Assembly (NCBI GenBank): GCA_965238045.1
Contig: CBDEGU010000012.1
Span: forward strand, 1,426,001-1,490,000
Reading direction: 5' to 3'
From: CBDEGU01 sp965238045
GTDB taxonomy: Bacteria > Acidobacteriota > Terriglobia > Bryobacterales > UBA6623
DNA: 64,000 nt
Below, one piece after another: positions 35,730 through 44,118 of this stretch. Both the position numbers and the translations under genes were made by a program. How positions within the stretch are numbered: position 1 is the stretch's first letter; each line of letters starts with the position of its first letter. Below the pieces are notes generated by a model. It ran no database searches. It was not told the origin of the DNA and saw nothing but the letters and a program-made list of their open reading frames with translations.

Positions 35730-36977
35730 ATGAGACGCAGACAGTTCATCGAAAGTGCCGGCGTGGCCGCGGCGGCGGCCCCTTTGAGCGCCGTGCCTTT
35801 TCAGGCCCCCGCTCCGATGGGCGACCAGCCGGCGATCAAGATCACCGACATCAAGACCTTCCTGGTTTGGAGCGGAGGACGAAACTGGATTTACGTGAAA
35901 GTTCTCACCGATCAGGGCATTTACGGGATCGGCGAAGCCTACTCGTGCGGTCCCGACGAAGCGACAGTGAAGGTCATTGAGGACTACAAGCTCTGGCTTG
36001 TCGGCCAGGACCCGCGCAACATCCAGTACTTGTGGGACCTGATGTATAACACGACGCGATTCCCCGGCGGATCGATCGTGAACTCGGCCATCAGCGGCAT
36101 CGAGCACGCGCTCTGGGACATTGCCGGCAAAGCGGCCGGTCTGCCCTGCTGGGCGCTGCTGGGCGGCCGCGTTCGCGAAAAAATTCGCCTCTACCAAAGC
36201 ATCGGCGGGGCCAGCGCGACCGAAGCGGCGGAAAACGCCAAGCGGCTGATCGAGACCTATGGCTACACGGCCGTGAAGATGTCGCCTCACAATCGCGGCG
36301 ACAACCAGATGCCCTACAACATGGTGACGCGCATCGCCGGACGGCGCGTCAAGGCCGTGCGCGAGGCGGTCGGGCCGGATGTCGATATCGGCGTCGATAT
36401 TCACGCCCGCTATTTCGAGGTGCAGCGAGCCATACGCGTCGCCCGCGAGATCGAGCCCTACTATCCGTTCTGGCTCGAGGAGCCGATTCGGCCGGAAAAT
36501 TTCGCGGCGATGAAAAAGCTCTCCGACCATGTGAACATCCCGCTCGCCAGCGGCGAGTGTAATTACACCAAGTACGAATTTCGCGACTTAATTAGTGTCC
36601 AGGCGCTGGATATCATCCAGCCCGACATCTGCGTTTGCGGCGGCATCATGGAGATGAAGAAGATCGCCGCCATGGCCGAGGCGCAGTACATGGTCGTCGC
36701 TCCCCACAACCCGATGAGTCCGCTGGCGACGGTGGTCAACGTGCATTTCGCCGCCTCCACGCCGAATTTTCTGATTCTCGAATACCGCGCGCCCGACCGC
36801 GGTGCCTACAAAGACGTGCTCAAAGAGCCCCTGATGGTGAAGGACGGGTACCTCGAGATCCCGAACAAACCCGGCTGGGGAGTTGAGCTGAACGAAGAAG
36901 CGTTCGCCTCCATGCCGCCCCGGCCCTGGAAGCGAGGGACCGGGTACCGGGCCGACGGCTCGGTGGCGTTCATCTAG
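35730..36977 (+). CDS. Tat-exported enolase-superfamily (mandelate racemase/sugar-acid dehydratase-like) enzyme
   Basis: A 415-residue protein with a twin-arginine signal (MRRRQFIESAGVAAAAAPLS). The N-terminal cap domain contains GIGEAYSCGPDEATVKVIED, and the barrel has HALWDIAGKAAGLPCWALLG. Metal ligands are seen in order: Asp in IGVDIHARYFEV, Glu in FWLEEPIRPENF, Glu in LASGECNYTKYEF, and a His in VVAPHNPMSPLATV. This is the layout of acid-sugar dehydratases such as galactonate or mannonate dehydratase, normally cytosolic. Export by Tat, which carries folded proteins, is unusual. Likely acts on a sugar acid outside the inner membrane; substrate not deducible. Confidence 0.9.
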   Translation: MRRRQFIESAGVAAAAAPLSAVPFQAPAPMGDQPAIKITDIKTFLVWSGGRNWIYVKVLTDQGIYGIGEAYSCGPDEATVKVIEDYKLWLVGQDPRNIQYLWDLMYNTTRFPGGSIVNSAISGIEHALWDIAGKAAGLPCWALLGGRVREKIRLYQSIGGASATEAAENAKRLIETYGYTAVKMSPHNRGDNQMPYNMVTRIAGRRVKAVREAVGPDVDIGVDIHARYFEVQRAIRVAREIEPYYPFWLEEPIRPENFAAMKKLSDHVNIPLASGECNYTKYEFRDLISVQALDIIQPDICVCGGIMEMKKIAAMAEAQYMVVAPHNPMSPLATVVNVHFAASTPNFLILEYRAPDRGAYKDVLKEPLMVKDGYLEIPNKPGWGVELNEEAFASMPPRPWKRGTGYRADGSVAFI

Positions 36978-36990
36978 GAGTCTGTCCCGC
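36975..36990. repeat. 16-base repeat shared with the IS1182 remnant
   Basis: TAGGAGTCTGTCCCGC occurs here, overlapping the stop codon of the enolase-superfamily gene, and again at 19624-19639 at the edge of the IS1182-family remnant. An inverted 11-base version (GCGGGACAGAC) is at about 62066-62076. This could be the terminal repeat of an insertion sequence left behind here, which would have supplied the present stop codon. Confidence 0.4.
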
Positions 36991-37027
36991 TGTACGCTGT
37001 GTCACGCCAGGGGTTCACTCCAGCCAG

Positions 37028-37759
37028 CTAGTCTGGACGCCGCCACAACGTGGAAAGATCATCCTTGGACTGAAAACCGAGAACTTCCTTGGCCTTGTCG
37101 TTGAGAAACTTGCCGTGCGGCATGTCGCCGAGAATGAAAAAGACTTCGCACTTCGACGGCAGCCTGTCGAGGGGCACCTTCACGCCCAGGCGAAACACTT
37201 CTCCCGCGTCGGCCCACGAGACGATGAAGGGTACGCCTCCGGCGCCGGGCTTGAGCTGATCGGCGAACCGGAAATTGTAAAACAGGTAGTCCTGCACCCA
37301 GATGTCATGCTGCTCGGTGAATACGCGGCACACTTCCTGACCCAGCGATTTCGAATGCGCGTAGAGATTCAGGCCCGATTGCGGCGGCGCATCCGGATGC
37401 AGCGCGAAGTCGAAAGCCTCATACGACGGCCCGGCGACGGTGAAATGCGGGCCGGTATTGATGACTCGCCGAATGCGGTGTTTCACGGCGGCGAGCATGA
37501 CGTTGTAGCAGCCAATCGTATTGACATCGAAGGCGATCTTGCGATGACCGCGCAGCACCGCCAGGTTGAGAATCGCGTCTTGGCCTTCGGCCGCCTTCGT
37601 CACCTGATCAAAGTTGGTGATATCGACCCGGCGAAACTCGTGGCGCGTTGGCGCGGGCGGGGGCTTGATGTCGGTGATCCGCAACTCGTGCTCCCCTTCG
37701 AGAGCTTTCACCACATGGGGCCCGAGATAGCCGTTGGCCCAGAGAATCAGCACTTTCAT
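37028..37759 (-). CDS. NAD-dependent epimerase/dehydratase-like protein
   Basis: The start at 37759 (MKVLILWANGYLG) has AAGGAG upstream. The 243-residue protein resembles extended short-chain dehydrogenases: the Rossmann start, RRVDITNFDQVTKA, AILNLAVLRGHRKIAFDVN, a YAHSK active-site motif and a short C-terminal domain. The usual GxxGxxG is WANGYLG, so the first Gly is Trp. No signal sequence. It follows the Tat-exported relative at 37841 on the same strand; both may act on one sugar or sugar acid. Confidence 0.8.
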   Translation of the reverse strand: MKVLILWANGYLGPHVVKALEGEHELRITDIKPPPAPTRHEFRRVDITNFDQVTKAAEGQDAILNLAVLRGHRKIAFDVNTIGCYNVMLAAVKHRIRRVINTGPHFTVAGPSYEAFDFALHPDAPPQSGLNLYAHSKSLGQEVCRVFTEQHDIWVQDYLFYNFRFADQLKPGAGGVPFIVSWADAGEVFRLGVKVPLDRLPSKCEVFFILGDMPHGKFLNDKAKEVLGFQSKDDLSTLWRRPD

Positions 37760-37840
37760 GAAACTCTCCTTAACCGGCCGTACAGCAACCCTCTTCGCGC
37801 CGGGTTCATTCCATCTCACCGATACAATTCGTCATGCGTC

Positions 37841-38641
37841 TCACCCAGGGAACTTCGGCTTGTATCCAAGTCTTGTCACGGCGGACCTACTGCCAAAACG
37901 CGCCTGAGGCGAGCCCGACGAGATGTGAAACACCGACCAGCGGCCCAGTGCCCGTCCGCGCTCGCTCTTGGGCGGTTCCAGCGCCAGCCGCACGGCCTGA
38001 ACCACGTCCTCGTCCGCGACCCAGAGCGAATCGAACGGCCCCGCGCTCATTTCCGCCGCCGAGGCAACCTTCCCCAGACGCAGCACGACGACATCCATCG
38101 CGTTGCTTCGCGCGAACTCGCGGCAGACGTACTCTCCTAAGTGCTTCGGCAGCGACACTCCGTCCAGCCCTGGCCGCGGGCGCCAAGCCTCGGTCACTAG
38201 AAAGTCCTCGTCGTAGGGCGTCATTAACTCCAAGGTGCTCAGGAACACCGCGCGCTCAACCCCCGCGGCGGCAGCGGCTCGCAGGAGGTTATAAGTGCAG
38301 CGCGTCGCGTAGTCGATCTTCGCCGGAGTGTCCTCGCCCGGCAGCGGCTCCGCCAGGTGAACGATCCGGCCGATGCCCCGCACCAGATCATTCGTCGGGT
38401 CTTCGTGGCCAAGATCGCTCTGAACAAACGGGTGCCGGCTCTCGATGGCCGTCCGGGAAGTGACGCGCACCTCATACTCGGAGGCAAGCGAGTCGGCAAG
38501 CGTCCCCGCCAATGAGTTTTCGCCCGACGTAATCAGAAGACGGCGAGATTGCTCTTGTGGCTCGGCCGCGCCCGCCAGGCTCGCGACCCCCGCCGTTGCG
38601 ACGCCAGCACTTTTCAGAAAGGAACGCCTCTTGACCCGCAT
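37841..38641 (-). CDS. Tat-exported epimerase-like (extended SDR fold) protein lacking the catalytic Tyr motif
   Basis: A 266-residue protein with a twin-arginine signal (MRVKRRSFLKSAGVATAGVA). The rest resembles extended short-chain dehydrogenases: RRLLITSGENSLAGTLADSL, then IGRIVHLAEPLPGED and AVFLSTLELMTPYDE. The Gly motif is reduced to GENSLAG and the site of YxxxK reads SLPKHLGE, so the catalytic Tyr is absent while Lys remains. It may bind a nucleotide or sugar without redox chemistry, or use another base. It lies 81 bases upstream of the companion at 37759 on the same strand. Confidence 0.75.
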   Translation of the reverse strand: MRVKRRSFLKSAGVATAGVASLAGAAEPQEQSRRLLITSGENSLAGTLADSLASEYEVRVTSRTAIESRHPFVQSDLGHEDPTNDLVRGIGRIVHLAEPLPGEDTPAKIDYATRCTYNLLRAAAAAGVERAVFLSTLELMTPYDEDFLVTEAWRPRPGLDGVSLPKHLGEYVCREFARSNAMDVVVLRLGKVASAAEMSAGPFDSLWVADEDVVQAVRLALEPPKSERGRALGRWSVFHISSGSPQARFGSRSAVTRLGYKPKFPG

Positions 38642-38806
38642 CTCGCGCCAACCTCCGTTGATAGCAGCTAGTTAGTCCAGTAGCTTGCCGTTCGCATCCG
38701 TGCGCCGTACCATGCGCCGAAATTCAGCTCGCCGACGCCGCATTCAATCTTAGCTAAATCGCCAACGACAATCCATACCACGCGACCCATTCCACCTTCG
38801 GGCCAA

Positions 38807-40066
38807 CTACCGAAAGTTCGTGTACGGCCCGGCTTGTGTGAACTCGGTGGAGGCCAGACCCTCGGTATCCCAGACGATCGCACCCTTCCGAAGCGTGAGC
38901 ACGCAGAATAGTTTCTTGTCCCCAATCATCTTTGCGCGGCCGGAATCGAGAAACCCAAACTTTCCCTCCCGCAACCGAAACACCGCGATGTCGGCCAGCG
39001 CTCCCTCATCGAGCGTGCCCAGTTCGGTTCGCCGGATCGCGCGCGCCGGGTTCACCGTCGTTCGCTGGATAATCTGCTCCAGCGTCATGCCGAGATTGAG
39101 AAACTTCGACATGGTCGTGGTCATATTCGCCCGAGGCAGCATGATGCTGCGCTTGTGGATGTCGGTGGAGATCGTATCGGGCAAGAAGCCTTGCTTCATC
39201 GCCGGAACGGCCTTGCGGTAGTAGAAGCTCCCGTTGCCGTGGCCTACATCAAAGAGCACCCCGCGTTTGCGCGCGGCCCACATGTAGGACTTAACCTTCT
39301 TGTTCTCGTCCAGCCAGTCAAAGCGGCGGCTGTAGACATGCGTATGGATATCGCCCGGCCTCATGTGCTCGAGAATCAGTTCCTTGTAAGTCCGTCCGGG
39401 TTTGGGACGAAAATCCACCATGAGTACCGTGTTGCTCTCCTCCGCCGCCCGCACCGCGCGGTCCACCGCCTTCCAGTCCGCCGGCTCGTAGTGCGCGGTC
39501 TTGATCCCGACAATCGTTTCCGGGTATTTCTTCACCATCCGGACGGCGGCCGCGGCGTCCAATTCCGAGGGATCATTCTCAACCTCTTCGCCATACATGC
39601 CCGCGCCGACGATGTTGAGCAGCGCCAGCACGCGCGTCTTCGCCTTGTCGATGGTCGTCGCTTTGAATTTCTCGAAAGTTTTCCAGCCCGACCCGCCGGC
39701 ATCGACGGCCGTGGTCACTCCGTTGGTGAGCGCGTGGTGATCGGGTTGCAAATTCAGCCAGGCGCCCCGCGCGTCGAAATGGGTGTGGATGTCGATCAGC
39801 CCCGGCGTAACGTAGAACTCGCCGACATCGATCACTCGCTTGGCGTGGGACGCCGGAATGTCCTTGGCCACCTTGAAGATCTTGTCGCCAACGATCGCAA
39901 TGTCATACCTCCCGTTGCGTTCGTTCTTCGGGTCGATCACGTGACCGTTCTTGAGCAGGATATCGATGATCTCTTGCGCCGCAACCCGTGCGGGGTTCAG
40001 CAGGCCCGCAAGCATCAGCAGGAGCGCGGCGGCTTTCCAAAACATCCAAAACCTTCGATGTGTCAT
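38807..40066 (-). CDS. Exported amidohydrolase/deacetylase-family metallohydrolase (copy 1)
   Basis: A 419-residue protein with a signal peptide (AAALLLMLAGLLNPARVAAQ). It is an amidohydrolase-superfamily enzyme of the deacetylase/dihydroorotase-like branch: VTPGLIDIHTHFDARGAW (HxH metal site), VGIKTAHYEP (likely carboxylated Lys), GDIHTHVYSRRFDW (His ligand), LFDVGHGNGSF and TISTDIHKRS (the Asp). The C-terminus completes the small beta domain (LGTLDEGALADIAVFRLREG). Substrate unknown; relatives are annotated as N-acyl-amino acid or sugar deacetylases. A paralogue follows upstream on the same strand. Confidence 0.88.
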   Translation of the reverse strand: MTHRRFWMFWKAAALLLMLAGLLNPARVAAQEIIDILLKNGHVIDPKNERNGRYDIAIVGDKIFKVAKDIPASHAKRVIDVGEFYVTPGLIDIHTHFDARGAWLNLQPDHHALTNGVTTAVDAGGSGWKTFEKFKATTIDKAKTRVLALLNIVGAGMYGEEVENDPSELDAAAAVRMVKKYPETIVGIKTAHYEPADWKAVDRAVRAAEESNTVLMVDFRPKPGRTYKELILEHMRPGDIHTHVYSRRFDWLDENKKVKSYMWAARKRGVLFDVGHGNGSFYYRKAVPAMKQGFLPDTISTDIHKRSIMLPRANMTTTMSKFLNLGMTLEQIIQRTTVNPARAIRRTELGTLDEGALADIAVFRLREGKFGFLDSGRAKMIGDKKLFCVLTLRKGAIVWDTEGLASTEFTQAGPYTNFR

Positions 40067-40171
40067 GAGTCCATTCTTCTTTTCTGCATCCTGTTCTCTT
40101 CAGTATTCGAAGTCCGGCGTCCGGAAGAGCCGCGCCGTCATCATAGCGAGCACTTTCCCCGAGCCGTCGCG

Positions 40172-41479
40172 TTACTGAATCTTGTCATACTCGCCCGACT
40201 CGGTCCACAACGGGAAGGCGCGCCCGTCTTCGTCGAACACGATCTCGCCGTCTCGAATTGTCATCAACGCCCGCACGCGGCGCTTGCCCATCTTCTTCTT
40301 TCCCCAGGCATCCTTGAAAGCGAAGACACCCCGCTCGATGGCGAGCACGGCGATGTCGGCCCCGCTTCCCTCCCCTAGCGTGCCGATCTCGGGAAACTTA
40401 CCGATCGCCTTCGCGGGGTTGACCGTCGAGCGCTCAATGGCCTCGGCAAACTTCATCCCAAGCAGCATCATCTTCGAAATGCAGTTCGGCATGTCCGGCT
40501 GACCGGCCCGGACGCTCTTCTGATGCAGGTCCGTGCTAATCGTGTCAGGCGGATAATCATCCGCCATCGCTTTCGACGCCACCGGCCATAGAAAACTTCC
40601 CGCTCCATGGCCCATATCGAAGAGCACGCCGTGGCGCCGTGCCTCCCGCATATACGGATGCACTTTTCCGCTAAAGCGGCTGATGATCTCGACCTGGCGA
40701 TCGTTATAGAAGTGCGTGTGCATGTCTCCCGGGCGGAGCTTGTCGAGCACCTCGGTGCGTGTGTCGCGCCCCGAGGTGGTCAAGATACCGCTGTCGACGA
40801 TGATCGGCCGGCCGGTAAGGCGGCCGGCGGCAATCGAGCGGTCGATCGCGATCCAGTCCGGCCGGCTGTAGTGCGCCGTCTTAATCCCGACAATCAGATC
40901 CGAATATTCGCGAATTTTCTTGGCCGTCTTCTCCGGGTCCATGTCCTCGATGTTCTGCTCGGCCTCTAATCCGGCGATGCCGTGTCCCACGATATTGATG
41001 AACGCAAGGACGCGCGCCTTGGAGCGGTCGATGATCGTCGTCTTGAAATCATCGAAGTTTCGCCAGCCCGCATCGCCGCACGCCACCAGCGTAGTCGTGC
41101 CGGTGGTGAGCCAAACATCATCGGGAAAAAGACTGCCCGAGTTGCAAAGGTAGGGATGCGCGTGCAGGTCGACCAGGCCGGGCGTGACGTAGAGTCCCGC
41201 CAAATCGACCGTCTTCTTCGCATCAGCCTCGGCAATGCTCTTGGCGACCTTGCCGATCTTGTTCCCAGCGATGGCTACATCCATCACGCCGTCGAGCTGG
41301 TTTGCCGGGTCGATGACGTGAGCGTTCTTGAGCAGCAGGTCGTACTGCTGACCGAACCCCGCTCCCGCCAGCAGCATCGCCAGCAACACCGCCCGGAGAG
41401 CCGTTCGGGCCGGAGCGATCAGGTCGCGGATCAATGGATCGCCCGCACCTTCTGCTCGCGTTCGGCACCGCTCCAGCAT
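40172..41479 (-). CDS. Exported amidohydrolase/deacetylase-family metallohydrolase (copy 2)
   Basis: A 435-residue paralogue of the next gene. The N-terminus from the ATG at 41479 gives about 25 residues before the hydrophobic signal (RAVLLAMLLAGAGFGQQ), so the true start may be internal. The active site is complete: GLVDLHAHPYLCNSG, VGIKTAHYSRP, GDMHTHFYNDRQ, LFDMGHGAGSF and TISTDLHQKS. It shares the motif order of copy 1 but differs clearly along the chain, so the duplication is old. The two probably act on related acylated compounds in the periplasm. Confidence 0.87.
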   Translation of the reverse strand: MLERCRTRAEGAGDPLIRDLIAPARTALRAVLLAMLLAGAGFGQQYDLLLKNAHVIDPANQLDGVMDVAIAGNKIGKVAKSIAEADAKKTVDLAGLYVTPGLVDLHAHPYLCNSGSLFPDDVWLTTGTTTLVACGDAGWRNFDDFKTTIIDRSKARVLAFINIVGHGIAGLEAEQNIEDMDPEKTAKKIREYSDLIVGIKTAHYSRPDWIAIDRSIAAGRLTGRPIIVDSGILTTSGRDTRTEVLDKLRPGDMHTHFYNDRQVEIISRFSGKVHPYMREARRHGVLFDMGHGAGSFLWPVASKAMADDYPPDTISTDLHQKSVRAGQPDMPNCISKMMLLGMKFAEAIERSTVNPAKAIGKFPEIGTLGEGSGADIAVLAIERGVFAFKDAWGKKKMGKRRVRALMTIRDGEIVFDEDGRAFPLWTESGEYDKIQ

Positions 41480-41589
41480 TTGGAAGAAAGACCTCTCTGA
41501 ATCCAGAAACCCTGGCCGCCGGTCTTAGCGATAAGAGATGGCCCGCGATTCAAATGATCGCACCTGCTTCGCAGCTACGTCCGGCAACA

Positions 41590-42063
41590 CTAGGTCCGGC
41601 AATGCACGAGCCCGCGCTTGGCCAAGTATTGCTGATGATACTCCTCGGCCCGGTAGAATGTCGATGCCGCTGTGATCTCGGTGACCACGGGCCGGCTGAG
41701 TTTACCGCTCTCATCGAGCCGCTGCTTCGATGCCCGCGCCGCCTCCTCCTGCCCGGCTGTGTGGTAGAAAACCGCCGAGCGGTACTGCGTGCCAATGTCG
41801 GGCCCCTGGCGGTTGAGGGTCGTGGGGTCGTGATGCGACCAGAACACCTCCAGCAGCTCGTCGTAGCTAACCTGGTCAGGGTCGTACTCAACTTCCACTA
41901 CTTCGGCATGACCGGTCTGCCCCGTGCACACGTCTTGATAGCTTGGATTCACCAGGTCGCCGCCGGCGTATCCCACCGCCGCCGATGTCACGCCGGGAAG
42001 CTCCCGGAACGCCGCCTCGACACTCCAGAAACAGCCTGCTCCAAAGGTTGCCTTCTGAGTCAT
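41590..42063 (-). CDS. msrA: Peptide methionine sulfoxide reductase A
   Basis: The start at 42063 (MTQKATFGAGCFWSVEAAFR) has GAGGAG upstream. The 157-residue protein has the catalytic GCFW motif (Cys10), VGYAGG, PSYQDVCTGQTGHAEVVEVE, FWSHHDPTTLNRQGPDIGTQYRS in segments, and a C-terminal Cys in VHC that could resolve the disulphide. MsrA reduces S-methionine sulfoxide in damaged proteins. No signal peptide, so it is cytosolic. Confidence 0.96.
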   Translation of the reverse strand: MTQKATFGAGCFWSVEAAFRELPGVTSAAVGYAGGDLVNPSYQDVCTGQTGHAEVVEVEYDPDQVSYDELLEVFWSHHDPTTLNRQGPDIGTQYRSAVFYHTAGQEEAARASKQRLDESGKLSRPVVTEITAASTFYRAEEYHQQYLAKRGLVHCRT

Positions 42064-42120
42064 TTCTCTCCTCGCCGGAATTCGAAGTCCTATCCTCTCA
42101 GCGCCCGGCCGCCACACCGC

Positions 42121-42603
42121 TTACAAGACGAGATGATTCGCCTTCATGCCCCCGCAACCGTTGTCCTTGAACGCTCGCGGGCAGCCTCCCCGGTAACACG
42201 AATCGCCGCTATAACCTTCTGGATTGACGAATTGGATCCACTCGCTCACCTTCTCCCGCACCTGTTTCACGCTCTTGCCCTGCTCGGCGATCAGGTAGTT
42301 CGACAACCCCCAGATCGTGCGCGACACATTACATGAACAGCAGCAGGTGTACGCGCTCTTGTCGCTGCAGCACGGTGCGGGCATGGCGGTCAGGGCGGCC
42401 TTCTTAACCGCTTCCTGCTCGGCGGACAGCGGAATCGTGCGCTCCCAGTCCATGAACTGCCGGCTCTGCGATGGGACGTCACTGAAGACGATCTCGCCCC
42501 CGGAACACGAGGAGAACAGCAATACCGCGCCAAGCAAAACAACGAGCCCGCCAGGAGAACTGCCCCGAAGACAGCCGGCCGAATAACCGTAGCGCAGATT
42601 CAC
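42121..42603 (-). CDS. Cysteine-rich lipoprotein of PCYCF-like type
   Basis: A GTG at 42603 is the likely start because AAGGGAGG lies 7 bases upstream; an ATG at 42678 has no such site. The 160-residue product has a hydrophobic segment (GGLVVLLGAVLLFSSC) ending in an imperfect lipobox. The mature part carries a cluster PCCSDKS, TCCCSCNVSRT, and then GDSCYRGGCPRAF and NGCGGM, with at least nine Cys. The pattern is reminiscent of PCYCF-motif proteins of unknown function and suggests metal or haem-copper handling outside the membrane; that is inference. It lies between msrA and the M19 dipeptidase. Confidence 0.7.
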   Translation of the reverse strand: MNLRYGYSAGCLRGSSPGGLVVLLGAVLLFSSCSGGEIVFSDVPSQSRQFMDWERTIPLSAEQEAVKKAALTAMPAPCCSDKSAYTCCCSCNVSRTIWGLSNYLIAEQGKSVKQVREKVSEWIQFVNPEGYSGDSCYRGGCPRAFKDNGCGGMKANHLVL

Positions 42604-42694
42604 GAGAAGACCTCCCTTTAGTACATTATCTCGCAACCCCGCACACACCGTTGCGCAACCAGGTTGCACAACCAGCAAGCCGTGGCGACCCCGG

Positions 42695-43834
42695 TCAGGC
42701 CCTGTCCAAGTTGGCGCGCAGCAGCCTCAAGAAATTTCCGCCCCAAACTTTCTTGATCTCGCCCTCGGTCATCCCATGGGACAGCATGCTCTCTGTCAGC
42801 CGAACGAGCTGCGACATCTCGGGAACAACTGGAACGGTCTTGCCCAGCCCATCGAAATCCGTGCCGATGCCGACATGGTCGATCCCAACCAGGTCGGCGA
42901 CGTAGAGGATGTGCTCGACAAACCGGTCAATGGTGGCCTGCTCGGGGTCGGGATGAATGAACGACGGCGCGAAGGCAATTCCCATCGCCCCGCCAGCCTC
43001 GGCGAGCGCCCGAATCTGATCGTCGGTCAGGCAGCGGTAGTGATGGCAGAGTGAAAACACAGCGGTATGGCTGACGATGGGCGGACGCCTCAGATGCTCC
43101 AGCGTCTCGAAATACGACTTGTCGTTGATGTGAGCCAGATCGGTGAGAACGCCCAGCTCGTGGTTTGTTCGAATCACCTCGCGGCCGAGCGCCGAGAGGC
43201 CGCCGGCGTTCTTGCGCTCGTGTTCACGGTCCCCGGGCGTGCAGGGCCCATACGGACTCTTCGTCCCCTGCAAGTATTTCGCTTCCGGACCTCCTTCGCC
43301 GTGCGTGATCGCGATCGAGCGCACCCCGAGACGATAGAGGATGCGCTGGATTTCAGGTTTGCCGTCCAGCCAGCGGCCGATGCCCTCGATGGCCATCAGT
43401 ATGCCGACTTTGCCCTCGCGCGATGCCCGCTCAACGTCGGAGGCGGAAAGCGCCAGCATCAGGTCTTGAGGGTTGTTCTTGATCTCAGCGAAGGTGCGCT
43501 CAATCGTAACCCAAACATTGGCGATCGGGCCGTCCCCGACGATGAAAAGCGCCGCGTCGTAGCCGGTTTGCTTCATGCGGGGAAGATCGGTATGGAAGGC
43601 CGGGTCGGACCGGCGCCAGTTGAGCGGGTTGTGTCCCCGGGCAACCCCTTCGACCGGAACATCGTTGTGGCCGTCGATGATCAGCACGTTCCGGTGAACT
43701 TCTTCGGCCTCCTCGCGGCTGACCTTCCGCTTGACGCGCTTGCCTTGCGCCAGCAGCGGCGGCCGGCCGGATGCCAGAATGCCGCCGATTCCGCCGGTCG
43801 CGGTTCGGTGGAGGAACTGCCTGCGTGTCGTCAT
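42695..43834 (-). CDS. Tat-exported membrane dipeptidase (peptidase M19)
   Basis: A 379-residue protein with a twin-arginine signal (MTTRRQFLHRTATGGIGG). The M19 zinc site is visible as DGHNDVP (HxD) near residue 54, Glu in LMAIEGIGRWLDG, His in PIVSHTAVFSLCHHYRCL, and the family motif HVGIGTDFDGLG. These enzymes cut dipeptides, including some with D-residues or dehydro residues, in the periplasm. It lies upstream of the Cys-rich lipoprotein gene, with 91 bases between. Confidence 0.95.
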   Translation of the reverse strand: MTTRRQFLHRTATGGIGGILASGRPPLLAQGKRVKRKVSREEAEEVHRNVLIIDGHNDVPVEGVARGHNPLNWRRSDPAFHTDLPRMKQTGYDAALFIVGDGPIANVWVTIERTFAEIKNNPQDLMLALSASDVERASREGKVGILMAIEGIGRWLDGKPEIQRILYRLGVRSIAITHGEGGPEAKYLQGTKSPYGPCTPGDREHERKNAGGLSALGREVIRTNHELGVLTDLAHINDKSYFETLEHLRRPPIVSHTAVFSLCHHYRCLTDDQIRALAEAGGAMGIAFAPSFIHPDPEQATIDRFVEHILYVADLVGIDHVGIGTDFDGLGKTVPVVPEMSQLVRLTESMLSHGMTEGEIKKVWGGNFLRLLRANLDRA

Positions 43835-44118
43835 GATGTCTCCTTATGGAACGCCTTTGCGCTGAATGATCTCGATCGTAGCGCACTCGCCGCGCCGCGG
43901 ACCATACCCCAGATAGTGACCCTGGCAGCGGTTGCCCGTAACGACCCCGACCGGCCTCCAGCAGTCTGCATTCGGCCAGCGCCACCATGCGCTAATCTGG
44001 GCTAGTAGTCTCGCGGTGCAGGTGATTCTTGCCCGGGGTCCGCAGCAGAACCTCCGCCCGCGCCCTGGCGCCGGTCTTCCATCGCCGCGCATGTGCCCAG
44101 TAAGCCACTGAGTTACCG

